Source of the DNA: Paragorgia papillata
Taxonomy: Eukaryota > Cnidaria > Anthozoa > Scleralcyonacea > Coralliidae
Reading direction: 5' to 3'
Assembly: GCA_035771165.1 (NCBI GenBank)
Contig: JAWNZC010000179.1
Coordinates: forward strand, 623,501 to 687,500
Length of the DNA stretch: 64,000 nt
Position 1 is the first letter of the stretch. Each line of letters starts with the position of its first letter. This document shows positions 48,255-62,500 of the stretch, in pieces. The translations under genes were made by a program, and so were the position numbers. Below the pieces are notes generated by a model, which was not told the DNA's origin, ran no database searches, and worked only from the letters and a program-made list of their open reading frames with translations.

Positions 48255-48260
48255 AATAAA
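48255..48260 (+). terminator. Polyadenylation signal of PRDX6
   Basis: A canonical AATAAA lies 75 bp after the PRDX6 stop codon, in the context TTTAAATAAACC. It is the first one downstream. Confidence 0.7.
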
Positions 48261-48838
48261 CCAGTTGGTTTTCAGTGTATTGTTGTATGCTTTCTTTACT
48301 TTCGTATCTGTCAGGGGTGTATTTAGTTTGACTTATGTGGAAAGCATTAAAGAATACAGGGCCCCTTTTCTGAACAGGGTGAACTGGTGAAGATTGCACC
48401 AAGTGATGTATTGAACTTTACCCACATTCCACAACCTTCTTGAAGGTCAAACAGAAATTTCCAAGACTATTACAGTCAGGACCACTGAGAGGGGAGGGCA
48501 ACTGCCCCAGGGCCCAGACCACATAAGGGGCCCACTACCACAGTCTAGGGCCCGGGCCAAAGTGAAAGCTACAAACTAACATGATTCTCACATTCAAAAT
48601 GGCCTGGCCATCTAAAAATTCAAAATTTCCTGGAGGCATGCCCCCAGACCCCCCTAGAAGGGTCGATGCTTTGACGCGATCCAACTTACCCTGGGGCCCA
48701 TCATGGCTCTCGGTGGCCCTGATTAGTCTATTAGAGGTGGTTAATTAGGTGGTGCAGATGGAAACACCCCATGGACATCCCTGTGTGCGATTAAGTTCAT
48801 GAATTGTTCTATTAATTTCCATCCATAAAATGGACATA

Positions 48839-49336
48839 CAGTTGAAGCTCTCGTGAGCGACCACCCTCGGGAACTGTAAAAAGTGGTCGCAACTAGAACT
48901 GGTTGCTTACGAGAATTCGTTCTCATATGCGACCACCCACTGAAATGGCTGAAGTTGGTCGCTTACGAGAGATTGGACCAGAAAAATACTGCAGCGTTTC
49001 TATTCTGGCAACCAGCCAGAAACAGCAATACTCAATAATTGTTATGCATTTTATAATCACATTTATTTACTGTATTAAAAGTTATCAAATTGCTTTTTAG
49101 CGCAGTGTTGACTGATTGCAAAGGGTCTTTCAAGGGTGGTCGCTTACAAGAGCTTAAAAACAAAGAAAAAGCTCAGTTTGTGAATCTGAAAGGTGGTCGC
49201 GGTCGCTTACGGGAGTGGTCGCTTACGAGAGCTTTTAGTAACAGAGTTTAATAGGGAATTTAAACGGTGTTTCGTGAGGGTGGTCGCAACTAGAGCTGGT
49301 CGCTTACGGGAGTGGTCGCAAGGAGAGCTTCGACTG
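48839..49336. mobile_element. Tc1/mariner-type non-autonomous element with TA flanks
   Basis: Ends CAGTTGAAGCTCTCGTGAGC and ...GAGAGCTTCGACTG are inverted and bounded by TA. Many internal copies of GGTCGCTTACGAGAG or its complement fill both halves. Lies downstream of PRDX6. Confidence 0.75.
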
Positions 49337-49835
49337 TATCTTCAGAAGGAGGGGCGTCACCTGCTTACCCAATAAAACCTTTCACTCAGATGCCATTTTG
49401 AAATTGTCAACCACTCCCCCAATTTGAACTGGCTTCCTGTGCTACTGTTGATGACACAATTTACCTCAAAATCATAAACTATTCCATAGCTTGGCTAATA
49501 ATTTACCTTTACGGGTTTTTTATGTCCAATTCCCATTAAAAGGCTATCCTGTTGATGTTTAGAAGTAATACCATATTAAAGATAAAGTAGATTGGATTTA
49601 AGGACATTGAATGTCTATTCAATCATGTACAATAAAACAAGCTCTTTGATGGGTTAAAAACCCATACTACAGTTGACGTCACAAAATCGGGAAAAAAAAA
49701 GAATCCGAACAGTCCACTTCTTCTGCTAAAGTTGGTTTAATTACCATTCACAGGAAATGACGTCAACGCAGGGACAAGCAAGAGTTTGTGGATTGAGTCA
49801 ACAGTGAAAGTTTGGGAATTGAGTCAATTTTCTCT

Positions 49836-50110
49836 AGCCAGAATAAAATCTCGTCGTCAGGCCTCAAAGTGTTAAAGAGATAGGTTTTAACACTTTGAGT
49901 TTGAGGCCCGGAGCTCTCCCTGTGCTGAATAAAACCGTCTTGCGTTAGCCAGAATAAAATACTGAAGACTCGTCGTCAGGCTTCAAAGTGTTAAAGAGAA
50001 AGGTTTTAACACTTTGAGGCCTGGAGCTTTCCCTGTGCTGAATAAAATCGTCTGGCTGGCGTTAGCCAGAATAAAATACTAAAGACTCGTCTTCAGGCTT
50101 CAAAGGGTTA
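49836..50110 (+). repeat. Three tandem copies of an approximately 110-bp unit
   Basis: Each unit starts AGCCAGAATAAAAT and contains CGTC(G/T)TCAGGC, TTCAAAGTGTTAAAGAGA and CCCTGTGCTGAATAAAA. It lies downstream of PRDX6 and each unit has an internal TTAACACTTTGA inverted pair. Confidence 0.7.
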
Positions 50111-50616
50111 AAGTTCAGAGCAAATTCTCTTCGTATTTCACTGTTAAATCACTGTGTAACATCTTTGCGTGTCCCTTGGGGTGACGTCATTTTCTGTGAT
50201 GTCATCCGTGCTTCCCGCAACCAACGAGTGACAACACACCAAAGTCATTTCTTCGTAATTCTTTATTTTTTAGTATTTTGGGGGCTGCATACAAAAATAA
50301 TTATTATAAATACAATTTATCTCTTATGTACAATAACTATTAACTGAGAAATGAGTTCAATTTATCGTGAAAATAGAAAGTGTGACTTGCTCGAAATGCC
50401 AAAGCATCAAACATTAATTTCAAACATAATTTGAATCAAGTACGCAGTTCAACATTATAACCTATTTCATCCTCTGAAAATCATTAATTATACCCGGTCC
50501 CTACGAATTTTATGCTGACTACTAGTGCTATGTGACAGCGAAATCAACTGCGTTAACCTTTCGAAATATAGTAAGATTTGATATACTGCCGAAACAGAGA
50601 ACGTAGGAGTCCAACG

Positions 50617-50691
50617 TTTCGAGCGAAGGCCCTTCATCAGAGAGAAACGGGACGAAGACGTTTCTTTCTGACGAAGGGCCTTCGCTCGAAA
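50617..50691. ncRNA. Inverted pair of hammerhead-ribozyme-like cores
   Basis: The minus strand has CTGATGA...GAAA (50640-50617) and the plus strand CTGACGA...GAAA (50668-50691). Each has a short stem II (GGGC/GCTC) and the invariant CUGANGA and GAAA boxes. The two arms are inverted copies of one repeat that also occurs singly at 59990. Such cores are known in Penelope-like retroelements. An extra A precedes stem II and stem I pairing is weak, so catalysis is uncertain. Confidence 0.4.
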
Positions 50692-50732
50692 CGTTAGACT
50701 CCTACATTCTCTGTTTCGGCAATATATCTAAA

Positions 50733-51131
50733 GGCCTGGCCAAAGGCTTTCAAAATCGCATTCAACATTGTTGAACGATGTTGAATAATGTTGAAAGCAC
50801 GAGTGGCCAAATGAATTCAACATCGTTCAACATTCATGAATGACAATTAATTGAACGCGGGCTACCACAAAAGCTGGAATCGACAATATCCCGCATGGCG
50901 CATGTGTCTGTTCAACAAAGTTGAATGAAATGTGGCCAAATGCGTTCAACACCTTTCAACATTTTGAGAATAGAAATGTTGAACGCGTTAAATTAACCAT
51001 TAACCATAGTTGAACCATTCAACAACGTTCAACATCATTCAACAGGGGTGGCCAAACGCTTTCAACATGTTGAATTCAACAATGTTCGGAACGATGTTGA
51101 ATGAAATGTTGAAAGCGTTTGGCCAGGCCTT
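50733..51131. mobile_element. MITE of TTCAACATTGTTGAA words
   Basis: Ends AAGGCCTGGCCAAAGGCTTT and AAGCGTTTGGCCAGGCCTT. The interior has at least ten copies of GTTGAA/TTCAAC palindromes. Non-coding. Confidence 0.75.
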
Positions 51132-51366
51132 AACCTTACTATATTTCGATCGTTGTTTCAACGCTGCCTACGCAGCACGCTACTTTTGTTTCACTATTTG
51201 TGTTAACCTTTAATTGATAATCGATTACATATATTTTCATAATTTCAGAAGTTGGCAGAGGTGAAAAAAAAAACCGGCAAAAAATTAGACCCACAAAATT
51301 TTTAGGCAACATGGTAGTACGTAATCACAAATAAATCGTTCAATCAAATGTCTGCGTTGGATTTGA

Positions 51367-53280
51367 AGTGCTTATGACACAAAAATTAATTATGTCTTAT
51401 TTGAAAGAACGCTTAAAATGACAAAGTAACATCTTTTGCAGTTTTTCGTTTCCTTGCTTCGTTCTTGAGATATTTCAGTTTGTTTGATATGCTATAATTA
51501 AACATCTTGAACGTCACATGTGCATAATGAGTTATCGAAAAAGTTATATATCTTTGCTATTATCAAATATGATCACTTGAAAATTCTACATGTTTGGTGT
51601 TGTGACTCACAAGCAGGGGTGGAAAAAATAGCGGACCACGGGACCATTGGTCCCAGAAATCTTTTTGATCAGCAGAAAACAAAAGGAAGATAGTAAAGAA
51701 AAAAGAGAAAAAATAAGTAAATAGATAAAATAAGAGAAACTTAAAAAAGAAACGAAAAAGATAAAAGAGGGAAAGGCAATGGAAGAATAAGTAAATAATA
51801 CAATTGTGCAGTTTCAATATTAGTATCAAAATTCTCAGTGAATACTGAAATTACTTTTTCTGTTAAAATATAGTATTCCGTTAGATAGCTTGTTAGTACT
51901 ACACAGTTACATGGTGGTGATTACTTGTGTGGAAATGTGTGACATAACATCTGGGTGGTTCTAAGGTAGTCATCACATGGTCATTAAACATGGTTGTGAG
52001 ATAATGAGTTGGATATACAATTATAGTCACCATGGTTGAATGCTTTGAGAGATGTTGTAAGCTGGTAGTTTTAATTAATTTTACAGGAAGCAGTGTGTGC
52101 TTCGTTACACTGGCAGAAAATGTTCTTCTGTTCCTTTGCGGTCCCAGAAACTAAAATATTTTTTCCACCCATGGTTGTGAGAGAAACATGGCACATGCTT
52201 CCTTCGAATTAATTTGGTTTGATATAGACCTTATTCAAAAATGGCCGCCGAATTAAAATTCTTTTATATACATATAAATTAGCCCTTATGAACTCGTTTT
52301 CATGTGTGAAATTCAAAAGAATTTTTACTTTAAAACGAGGTCATAAGGGCTAATTTATATGCACATAAAAGAATTCTAATTCGGCGGCCATTTTTGAATA
52401 AGGTCTATACTAGCAACGATATACAACCTTCCCCGATAACTCATTATGCACGTGTGACGTCAATATGTTTCATGTATTAAATATCAACAACGAGTTTGAG
52501 TGTTTCATCAGGGGATCCAAACACGAAAAAACATGACGAAAGCAGGAGGCCGAAAACCGTGTGGTTTTATTGTTTTCGAGTGTTTGGATTCCCCTGATGA
52601 AACACGATAAACGAGTTGTTGATATGGCATCTCAATCGTGCGATTTCAATTGGAAAATGCAATTAAAAACTCTCATGAGATTTTATTCATGATGTGTGTA
52701 AAATTTATTCATACAGTAACTTGTTTATTTTGCATAGATAATTGAGAACTTAAGAATTAGATGAACAGTCAACACCGGTTTTCATCTAATAACTTGGGTG
52801 GTATACGATTTTAGCATGTTTTACGTAATATATCATACACGAGGAGGAGTGTTTCATCAGGATATCCAAACACTGAGACGTTTGTTGAAAACCGAGGCGA
52901 AGCCGAGATTTTTGAACAAACTTCGAAGTGTTTGGATATCCTGATGAAACACTCCTCCGAGCATCTCAAACAAATCAGTATTTAAAGGGAAAATCAAAGT
53001 AAAAGTTTGCTTAATTTATGTAATTTCTTCCTCCGATATCCCAACCACAGACACGGTACTGATTTCCTTTGTGTTTTCTTCATGAATTATTAATGAGTTT
53101 GAGATAGGAGTATATTGTAATTGGCTGATAATCTCATGAATTATTAATGAGTTTGAGATTTACATAACAAACAACCTGAAATATCTGAACAACGAAACGA
53201 AAAATTGCAACAAAAAATGTTATTTTGTCATTTTCAAATACGACAAACTTAATTTTTGTTTCATAGGCATTAGGCACTTT
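51367..53280. mobile_element. Composite: family-2 hairpin MITE split by nested hairpin elements
   Basis: The outer ends are AAGTGCTTATGACACAAAAA (51366) and TTTTTGTTTCATAGG...CACTTT (53280), belonging to the family at 3981-4459. Between them lie a CAGGGGTGG-ended element (about 51614-52185), a hairpin at 52225-52410 (TATAGACCTTATTCAAAAAT), a hairpin at 52485-52630 and a hairpin at 52838-52965. The last two share GTGTTTCATCAGG. No protein-coding sequence. Confidence 0.6.
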
Positions 53281-53509
53281 GAGGATAGCGTAATTTCAAA
53301 AATTACAATAGTACATTAGTTATTTTAAATTAACCCTGTATATAAGTGCTGTACAATGCTATATACATATCAAAATACACTTTATAAAATGCAAGTACTA
53401 TTAAAAACTATGCACGGTCGTATGAAACTGTTTAAAATATATCTATACACATTTGGTTAGGCTGAAAGGTAAAAAGTGTTAAAAAAATAGAATAGAGATT
53501 TGTGAGAAG

Positions 53510-56500
53510 TCACCTGGTTTTCAACCGTTGAGATTTTTCTGTTTTCTTCCTTAAAACGAATGACAGTGGCTGACTCTTAGTGTTAATGGCGTAGTAGACG
53601 TTGCCATCACCAGGAATGGTTACTTCATCTGAAGTGAAAGATGAGAGGAATGTTCACGAGTTATATAAGCATGCATGCAGGCGTACGGGAGCACGTTTGT
53701 AGGGGAGGGGGTGAGAAGGAGGACAAAAATTACCAGACTTGTTATGAAGACACTGCATCACATCTACCTACTAATCGTCCTGCCTACCAAACCAACCAAC
53801 CAACCAACCAACCTACCTACTACCTACCTACCTACCTACCTACCTACCTACCTACCTACCTACCTACCTACCTACCTACCTACCTACCTACCTACCTACC
53901 TACCTACGTACCTACCTACCCACCCACCCACCTCCCTCCCTCCCTACCTCCCACCCTCCCACCTATCTACCTACGTACCTACATACCTAACCAACCAACC
54001 AAACAAACCCAACCCAACCCAACCAACCAACCCACTCACCTACCCACCTCCCATTAACCAACAAAACAACCAACCAACCAACTCAACCCAACCAACTCTA
54101 CCTATCAACCAACCAACCAACCAACCAACCCAACCAACCCAACCAACCAACCACCAACCAACCAACCCCACCCACCCACCCTACCCAACCAGCCAGCCAA
54201 TCAACCCACCCACCCACTCACCTACCCACCTGCCATCAACCAACCAACCAACTAACCAACCCAACCTAACCCAACCAACCTACCTATCAACCAACCAACC
54301 AACCAACCAACCCAACCAACCCAACCAACCCAACCAACCCAACCAACCCAACCAACCCAACCAACCAACCACCAACCAACCAACCCCACCCACCCACCCT
54401 ACCCAACCAGCCAGCCAATCAACCCACCCACCCACTCACCTACCCACCTGCCATCAACCAACCAACCAACTAACCAACCCAACCTAACCCAACCCAACCA
54501 ACCACCCACCCACCCACCAACCTACCTACCTACCCAACCAACCAACCAGCCAGCCAGCCAACAAACCCACCCACCCACTCACCTACCATCAACCGTGCAT
54601 CAACCGTGCATCAACCGTGCATCAACCAACCAACCAACCAACCAACCAACCAACCAACCAACCAACCAACCAACCAACCAACCAACCAACCAACCAACCA
54701 ACCAACCAACCAACCAACAAACTAACCAACCAACCTACCTACCAGGTCTAATAGTCTCAGAAATTTATCAACTCTCAATATTTTTTGTCTTAAGAAGAAT
54801 GGGCTCCTTTATGCATGGAGACCCGGGGCCATGGCTCCAATGGATTTTATGCCCCTCCGGCACGCAAGGTGACGTGTGCCCCTTTAATACTACATACCTC
54901 CGTCGTGTGAGAAGATTTGTATTAAGTTATAATCCGACGCCACTTCGTGCTCCAAATGATGTTTAGTTAAACAATTATAGATAACCTTGGGCGTTTTGTC
55001 ATCGTCTGACACCTGAAAGTAAAACATAGAATTCAGAAAAAAACAGTGGCGGATACCGCGGATTACCATTTGCCCCCGGCCCCAGATTCTGACCGGCCCA
55101 TAAAATTGAGTGAACAAAAAAATTATGCAGTTTCTCTTTGAAAGTCCGAACTAGCCTGAGAAAATCACACGCTATCTCAGCCACGGGCCCGGAGTGGCGC
55201 CTGAGGCAGCCTAAGTACGAACCTCCGATGATCCGATCAACCCACGCTTTCAGTTCACCATACTCCGGGGTGGCTCTCAGTTTGTGACCGGCCCTAAAAT
55301 ATTTTTGCCCCCAGCCCTGGGAAGGTTAATCCGGCACTGAGAAAAAAATATATCTCTGAGTATATGTGTCAAGCCTCGCGCTTCAGTGTCAATAGAAAAG
55401 CACTAGAATAACTAACCCATATGAAATTGATTTTAATGATTTCCTTCACGAGCGGGATTTGAACTCGTACGTTCGGGATTCAGGTCCGCCGCACAGGGAT
55501 TGGAGGCGAGTTAGCCGAATTTTTCGGTTGACTTTAGTAGTGTAAGAAATCATGAAAAATGTTCTGATGTTTCTGTAAGGATGGTTCTGTAATACTAACC
55601 CAGCCTAGACGAACACCGCTGCCAAACGCTTTGCGCATGTGCGACGTCCGAGCTCGTCCTCGGAAAAAGAGCGGGAAAACACTGAAATATTTGGACTGGT
55701 CCAAGAGTCCGACACAAAAGTTAAAATTATAAGCATACTACCAAAAAGATAAGGTAGATAATTTGTGCATGGCTTCTTTGTCAATATTGTAACATATTCT
55801 GAATTTACCCCTTCGTAATTTTCTTTACCCTTTTTTTAAAACACAAATGAATAGTCGAGTCTTACTTAGTCTTCACAGTCTGGTTGTTATCGCAACGGCT
55901 AGTTCCCACTTCTCTTGCAATGTTTACTCAGCGAATTCACGCATGCGCAAACGTTTGGCAGCGGTGTTGCCTAGACGTAGGCCTTCTATTTCCTATTTGG
56001 GGATCTGGGCCGAAAGGACTCTGCTTACGTCATGAAGCGAATTTAGTTCCCAGTCCCATAGGCCACAGCTCAGCCACGGAAAAGCCTATGTCTAGGCTGA
56101 TACTAACCCATATACTCTTGTAAAGGTTACAAGTATCTTGTCCCTCGACACTGACACGGATGATGTGGCCACTTCCACTGAACTGAGCGCTTCCTTCAGA
56201 CGCACACGATGAATTGGAATCCTGCAATAGAATTTGCGAGAAATTAATTATCCAATTACATTATTCAAGATATTAAAGTGCCTATGCAATGGTTGGGGAT
56301 TTCACATATTTAGGATATTTAAAACCTTCTGAGAAGATTTGTAATATATCTCTTCCTTTCCTAAAATTTCATCTTCATGGACTTTTTTGCTGTTAAAGTT
56401 GACGGAAGTGACGTCAAAAGAGGAATTTGTCTATATAAAAAACACTTTACAGATTCCTCCTTTGACGTCACTTCCGTCAACTTTCACAGCTAAAAAGTCC

Positions 56501-59500
56501 ATGAAGATGACATTTCAGAATAGGAAGATATATTACAAATCTTCTCAGAAAGTTCCAAATATCCTAAATACGTAAAATCCCCAACCATGACATAGGCACT
56601 TTAAGGCCTGCGCTAAACGTCGCACAATAGACGAATTTAATTCGAATTAACTTCGTCTATAATGCGACGTAAATGCGTCGTCGAGTTAAACGTCGAATTT
56701 CAGTCGAATTTAATTGTTTTTACTTGGACTCGTTGATCCTGAAAACGACTTCTTGAAAACATGACGCCGAATAGTCACAGGCAGAAGCGAAACATTTAAT
56801 TCGACGCGACGATAATTCGTCGTGCAACTCGAACACGTATTATCGTCGCATTATCCGTCTGACTTAATTGCCGAGACGAATTTAATTCGTGCATCGAATT
56901 TAATCGAGTTATACGTCGCAGTTTCGTCCAATAAAATTCAAACAATTAAATTCGTCTGAATTAAATTCATCTGTTGTGTTACACCACGTGTAATATTTAT
57001 TTGCTAAGCTTTCGGCCTGTTGACTCAGACCTTCATCAGAAGAGCAAGAATATTAATTATTTCTACAATTATTACTCTGATGAAGGCCTGAGTCAACAGG
57101 CCGAAAGCTTAGCAAATAAATATTACACGTGGTGTTTCCACAAAACTTATCTTATCTTATAAATATATATTTTTAAAACTTTTCTTGATTACTATTATCG
57201 TCATGCAAACTTTTAAATTCATTACATTACTACACTACACTACACTATACTACACTACACTACACTACACTACACTACACTACACTACACTACACTACAC
57301 TACACTACACTACACTACACTACACTACACTACACTACACTTACATTACATTACATTAGTATACCTCACGTCACGTTACATCACAACACAACTTACACAA
57401 CATATGATATCGCATCGAATCGCAACACGTTACATCACATCACATTACATCACAACACAACACATCGCAACACATGACATGACATCACAACACAACACAA
57501 CACAACACAACACAACACAACACAACACAACACAACACAACACAACACAACACAACATAACACATGACATCGCAACACATGACATGACATCACAACACAA
57601 CACAACACATCACAACACAACACAACACAACACAACACATGACATGACATGACATTTTGACATCGCATCACATCGCATCACACATTAACACAACACAACA
57701 CAACACAACACAACACAACACAACACAACACAACACAACACAACACAACACATGACATCGCAACACATCACATCACAACATGACATTTTGACATCGCATC
57801 ACACATTAATACAACACAACACAACACAACACAACACAACACAACACAACACAACACAACACAACACAACACAACACAACACAACACAACACATGGCATC
57901 GCAACACATCACATCACAACACATGACATTTTGACATCGCATCGCATCACACATTACATTACACATTAGTACATTACATTACATTACATCACCGCATCAC
58001 ATCACATCACCACATCGCATCACACATTACATTACATCACATCACATCACATCACATCACATCACATCACATCACATCGCATCGCATCACATCACATCAA
58101 ATTTAGCCTCGACAAAACAAAGCTTTCGTTTCACTGCAGCTTCTCTTTACCTGTCGCTTATGATTTAATTTACGCGAGTTCAACTGGTCATTTTCTTTAG
58201 TTGAACCAATCTTTATTAAGTCGTTTTCACTTTTCATTTTCCTAAGGAACGGAATAATTAAACTGAAGAAAATCAAGAAAGTAAGGACAGTGGAAAGAAA
58301 AGTGAAATATTCATATTCCTGAAATCTGAAATCGTGTTTTCTTGAAAAGAAAATTTCAAACACAGATAGTTTGAGAGTAATACCGAGAGTTGCTACTCAC
58401 CTTAACCTAAATAACGAACTTTGTCTTTTGGCGATGGAAGTTGCCTCCAAGTTGCACGAAATACTGAAGCTGAAAGTCGAGAAATATTTCAGTACACGTT
58501 TAGTGTTTAAACACTATGTCAGCCTCTCACCAAAAGTTAAGCCCGGTTAGACGGGGTTAGTACTTGGATGGGTGACCGCTTGGGAATGACCCCGTTCTCG
58601 AGCTTGGAACTCGTGTGAGTAGAGTTGTAGTTGATCTCTCCTGTGCTTCGAGGGTTTTTCGCCGGGTTCTCCGGTTTTCCTCCCTCCGTAAAATCAACAC
58701 CTACATCTTAGCTGTGATCCGTGGTCTGAATTGTGTCGTATGGCGGCGCTGCCTGGAGCGCCTTTAATACGCCTCGTCGTTGAGGTATTTCAGTTTGTTT
58801 AAAATGCGAATTAAACGGCTTAAGTTTGTCTCATTTGAAAGAACTCGTCAAATGGTATAAGAGGACCTTTTACAATTTTTCCGTAACTGTTTTGGTTTTG
58901 GAAATATTTCGACCAAAGACAGCCTGCTAATAACTAGGAAATTGGTGAAGTCACAACCAGGGTAAACCTGATGAAACTACTCCGCGGGTGACTAAATTTC
59001 CACGGAAGGCCTTTTAAATGTCGTGGGTCAATTTAAAATGGAAATAGTGCAACAAAATCGAGTTTCTAGCTCATAATTTCATAAGGTTGGCAAGATAAAA
59101 ATTTCACTTTACGTCACATGCATATCGAAAATAATTCCAAGATGGCGGACAGCAGGCTGTCTTTGGTCCAAATATTTTCAAAATCAAAACAGATACGGAA
59201 AAATTGTAAAAGGTCTTCTTATACCATTTGACGAGTTCTTTCAAATGAGACAAACTTAATTTTTCTTGCCAATACCCTTTAACGTCACATGTGCATAATG
59301 AGTTATCGGAGAATGTTATATATCGTTGCTATTATCAAACCAAATTAATTCGGAAGAAGCATGTGGGTGTGTTTCTCCCACAACATCAAACATGTATATT
59401 TAAGTGATTATATTTGATAATAGCAAAGGCATATAACCTTCTCTATAATAACTCATTATGCACATGCATGTGGCGACAAAATGTTTAATTTGCATATCAA

Positions 59501-62500
59501 ACAAACTGAATAATCTCAAGAACGAAGCAAGGAAACGAAAAACTTCCAAAGATGTTACTTTGTCATTTGAAGTGTTCTTTCAATGTCACATGATTATCTT
59601 TCCTATATAAGTTCGCTGTTTGTTTAAGCCCCGCACAGACGACCAAGTTTTCCTTGACAAGTTTTATTTGTTCGTGTGCACGACACAAATTGACAAGTTT
59701 TTCCTTGACAAGGAGCCTTGTTCAAAAGCTGGTCATGCCAGCCTTTTGAACAAGGAAATTTGTTCGTGTGTATAGTCGTCAAGGAAAACTTGACAACTCA
59801 TCTCCGAAGCTTCTTACGCGATCATTATACTGTCAAGGAAAACTTGTCCAACCGTACACACGAGCAATTATAACTTGTCAAGGAAAATTGTTTGAAAAAA
59901 ACGTGTTCATCGTACACACGAGCAAGGAAAGTTACCAAGGAACTTGTCAAGAAAAACTTGGTGGGACTTTACACTCTTTACGTTTCTCTCTGACGAAGGG
60001 CCTTCGCTCGAAACACTGGACTCCTACGTTCTCTGTTTCGGCAGTATATCAAACCTTACTATATTTAGACTTAATTTTCGTTTGAAAGAAATAGCTTTCT
60101 ACGACCTTTGAAAACTACGCTGATATCAGGATTATCAGATTTTCAACCTAAAATTTTCGACAAAAACTTACAAGAACGATCTGCAAAACATGTAAAACAA
60201 CCAGCTTTGTGTAGGTTTTATAATTTAGATTTTAGAAAACGACTTTACAAATACTGACCTTTCCTTTTCAGTCAAGGTTTCCAAAGAGGCGAACCAAATT
60301 CTGAATTCTTTATTTGGTAGAATGAAATAGTTCTTGGCGGATTTTTGAAAAAGCTTGATCTGCGCAATGATCTCAAATTCCTAACAACCGGGAAAGAAAA
60401 TTAGTTCATTAATTAGCGTAAACATGTATACTTTATGTTTCTGATTTGGTAAGGAAATGTTAGTATTAAAATTTTGTAAAATTATTATGTCTTCTTTGTA
60501 GGGATGAGCCGATAATCGGATATTTATCGGTAGAAGCCGATAATCGGCAACTTTCAGGCCAGAGTTGGAAAAAAGCTGCGGGTACCACCCGGAGGAAGGT
60601 TTACTTTAGGGAGGAAGGTTTACTTTAGTGAGGAAGGTTTACTTTAGTGAGGAAGGTTTACTTTAGTGAGGAAGGTTTAAAGTGAAAACACGTGAAACAA
60701 CACATTCGGCAATCTGAGAAAGTTACAATTGATCAAGCAAGGTGTCGAGAAGAAATGCGATTTGCAGCAAAACATTGGCTAACCAACAATTTTGCAGCAC
60801 TGGCAGTGGCAGCAGTTACATGTGTGAGACATATACGCTGGAGAGATTTAATATGTTTTGCCAACGTTTCGCCCTAAATTCAAATGCTAAAAATTCTTGA
60901 CGACCAATATCGGTAACTACCGATATATCGGCCGATAAGCCCGCAAATCATATCGGAATTTATTGTATCGGTAAACTGGATTTTTTCTTATCGGCTCATC
61001 CCTACTTCTTTGTGTCCTTTCTTAAAGATACTTCCTGGACTATCATATTATTTAAAAAGACGTATACGTTTTTGTGGGCTGGAATAAAACCAAATGTAAG
61101 ATGACAAACCTTTTGCCTTTTTTCAAAATTAATCAGATTTCCCTATAGACAAAACAAAAGAACGAACTTAAGAATAAGTATAAACCAGAATCTGTGCATG
61201 GCATTGCAACCTTAGCTCTCCCTCCGAGCTTCGTTAGCTTAATAGTTGGAGCGTTTAACTGGTCAATTCCCTGTTCTCTATATATCAGAGTAGGAGTAGT
61301 TGGACGCAGGGGTGGCGCCAAGAATTTCCCGACACAGGGGCTAAGGTCCCCGACAAGGAGCTACACACATAAAAATCTCACAGCTTGTCAACAGGATGTG
61401 TTCGCAACAGGCTTGTAGCAGCAAGGCTGGGAACAAGTTGTAACAATGCTGTTCATTCAAGAAGCTGCTACAACCTTGTTAGCATCAACCTGTTAAGTGC
61501 AGAGCGGTAACAGGTTGTTGGAACAACATGTCATCAGTCTGTTGGAAGTCATCAGCCTTGTCACATACAAGTTGTCAACAACCTGTTACAGACATGTTAA
61601 CAGACTGGGACAGCCAGTGCGAACACATGACGGTGACAGCCTGTTGAACAGCCTTGTAACAACTTGCTTGCAGGTACGTAACAGCTTGCGCGTTTTTACG
61701 TGTGTAGTAGAGGGTCCAGTGGCATTCTCTCCCGGGTAATTTTCAAAATTTGAACGTTTCGAATAGTTTTTCCCATCTTCTCAGCGCGAAATTATCGCAA
61801 TAACCGACAAGCTACAGCATTTATTTTCAAGGTATCAATAAAGAAAAATCTGTTGAACACCTAGTGTGGTCATTAACCAGTTTGCCATTTTCGTCCGATA
61901 TTGCAGACAGAAAATGGAATTTTGTGTGTTGTAATTATCACTGTTGGCTTCTACACAACAAATACCTTATTCTGTGTTTTATTTCACTATTAAAGCATTA
62001 ATTACTGACTTGTCTCGCTTAATCAGTTGAAAGATCCAGATCATTCCCCGACAAATCGGTAAATTTTCCCCGATGGGGGGGGGGGGGTGTTCCCCGACAT
62101 GGGAGCTGTAGCTGTAGCCCCCCCCTTCTGGGACCACCCCTGGTTGCACGAGCGTCCTCTAAACGTCTGTTCATACTAGGTGTGCGAATCCGATCCGAAC
62201 CCGAACCCGATCCAATTCGGATCGGATTCGGACTAAATTTTTATCGTTCGGATCGGATCGGATTTTGTTCTTTTTTATCGGATCGGATTTTGTTCTTTTT
62301 TCCCCAGATCGGATCGAATCGGATTTTGCAGTTTTTTACCCGCATCAACATTTGTCATTGTTTTAATCACAAAATTAACAAAGTCACTAGTTGTATGCAC
62401 GTTGCACAATATATGAAGGCTATTATTGCATAAGATTATTATTGTATAGTAGTTTCCTTAAATTTATTTGTTCATTGGTTTCCTTTTCGGAAAGTTTGCG

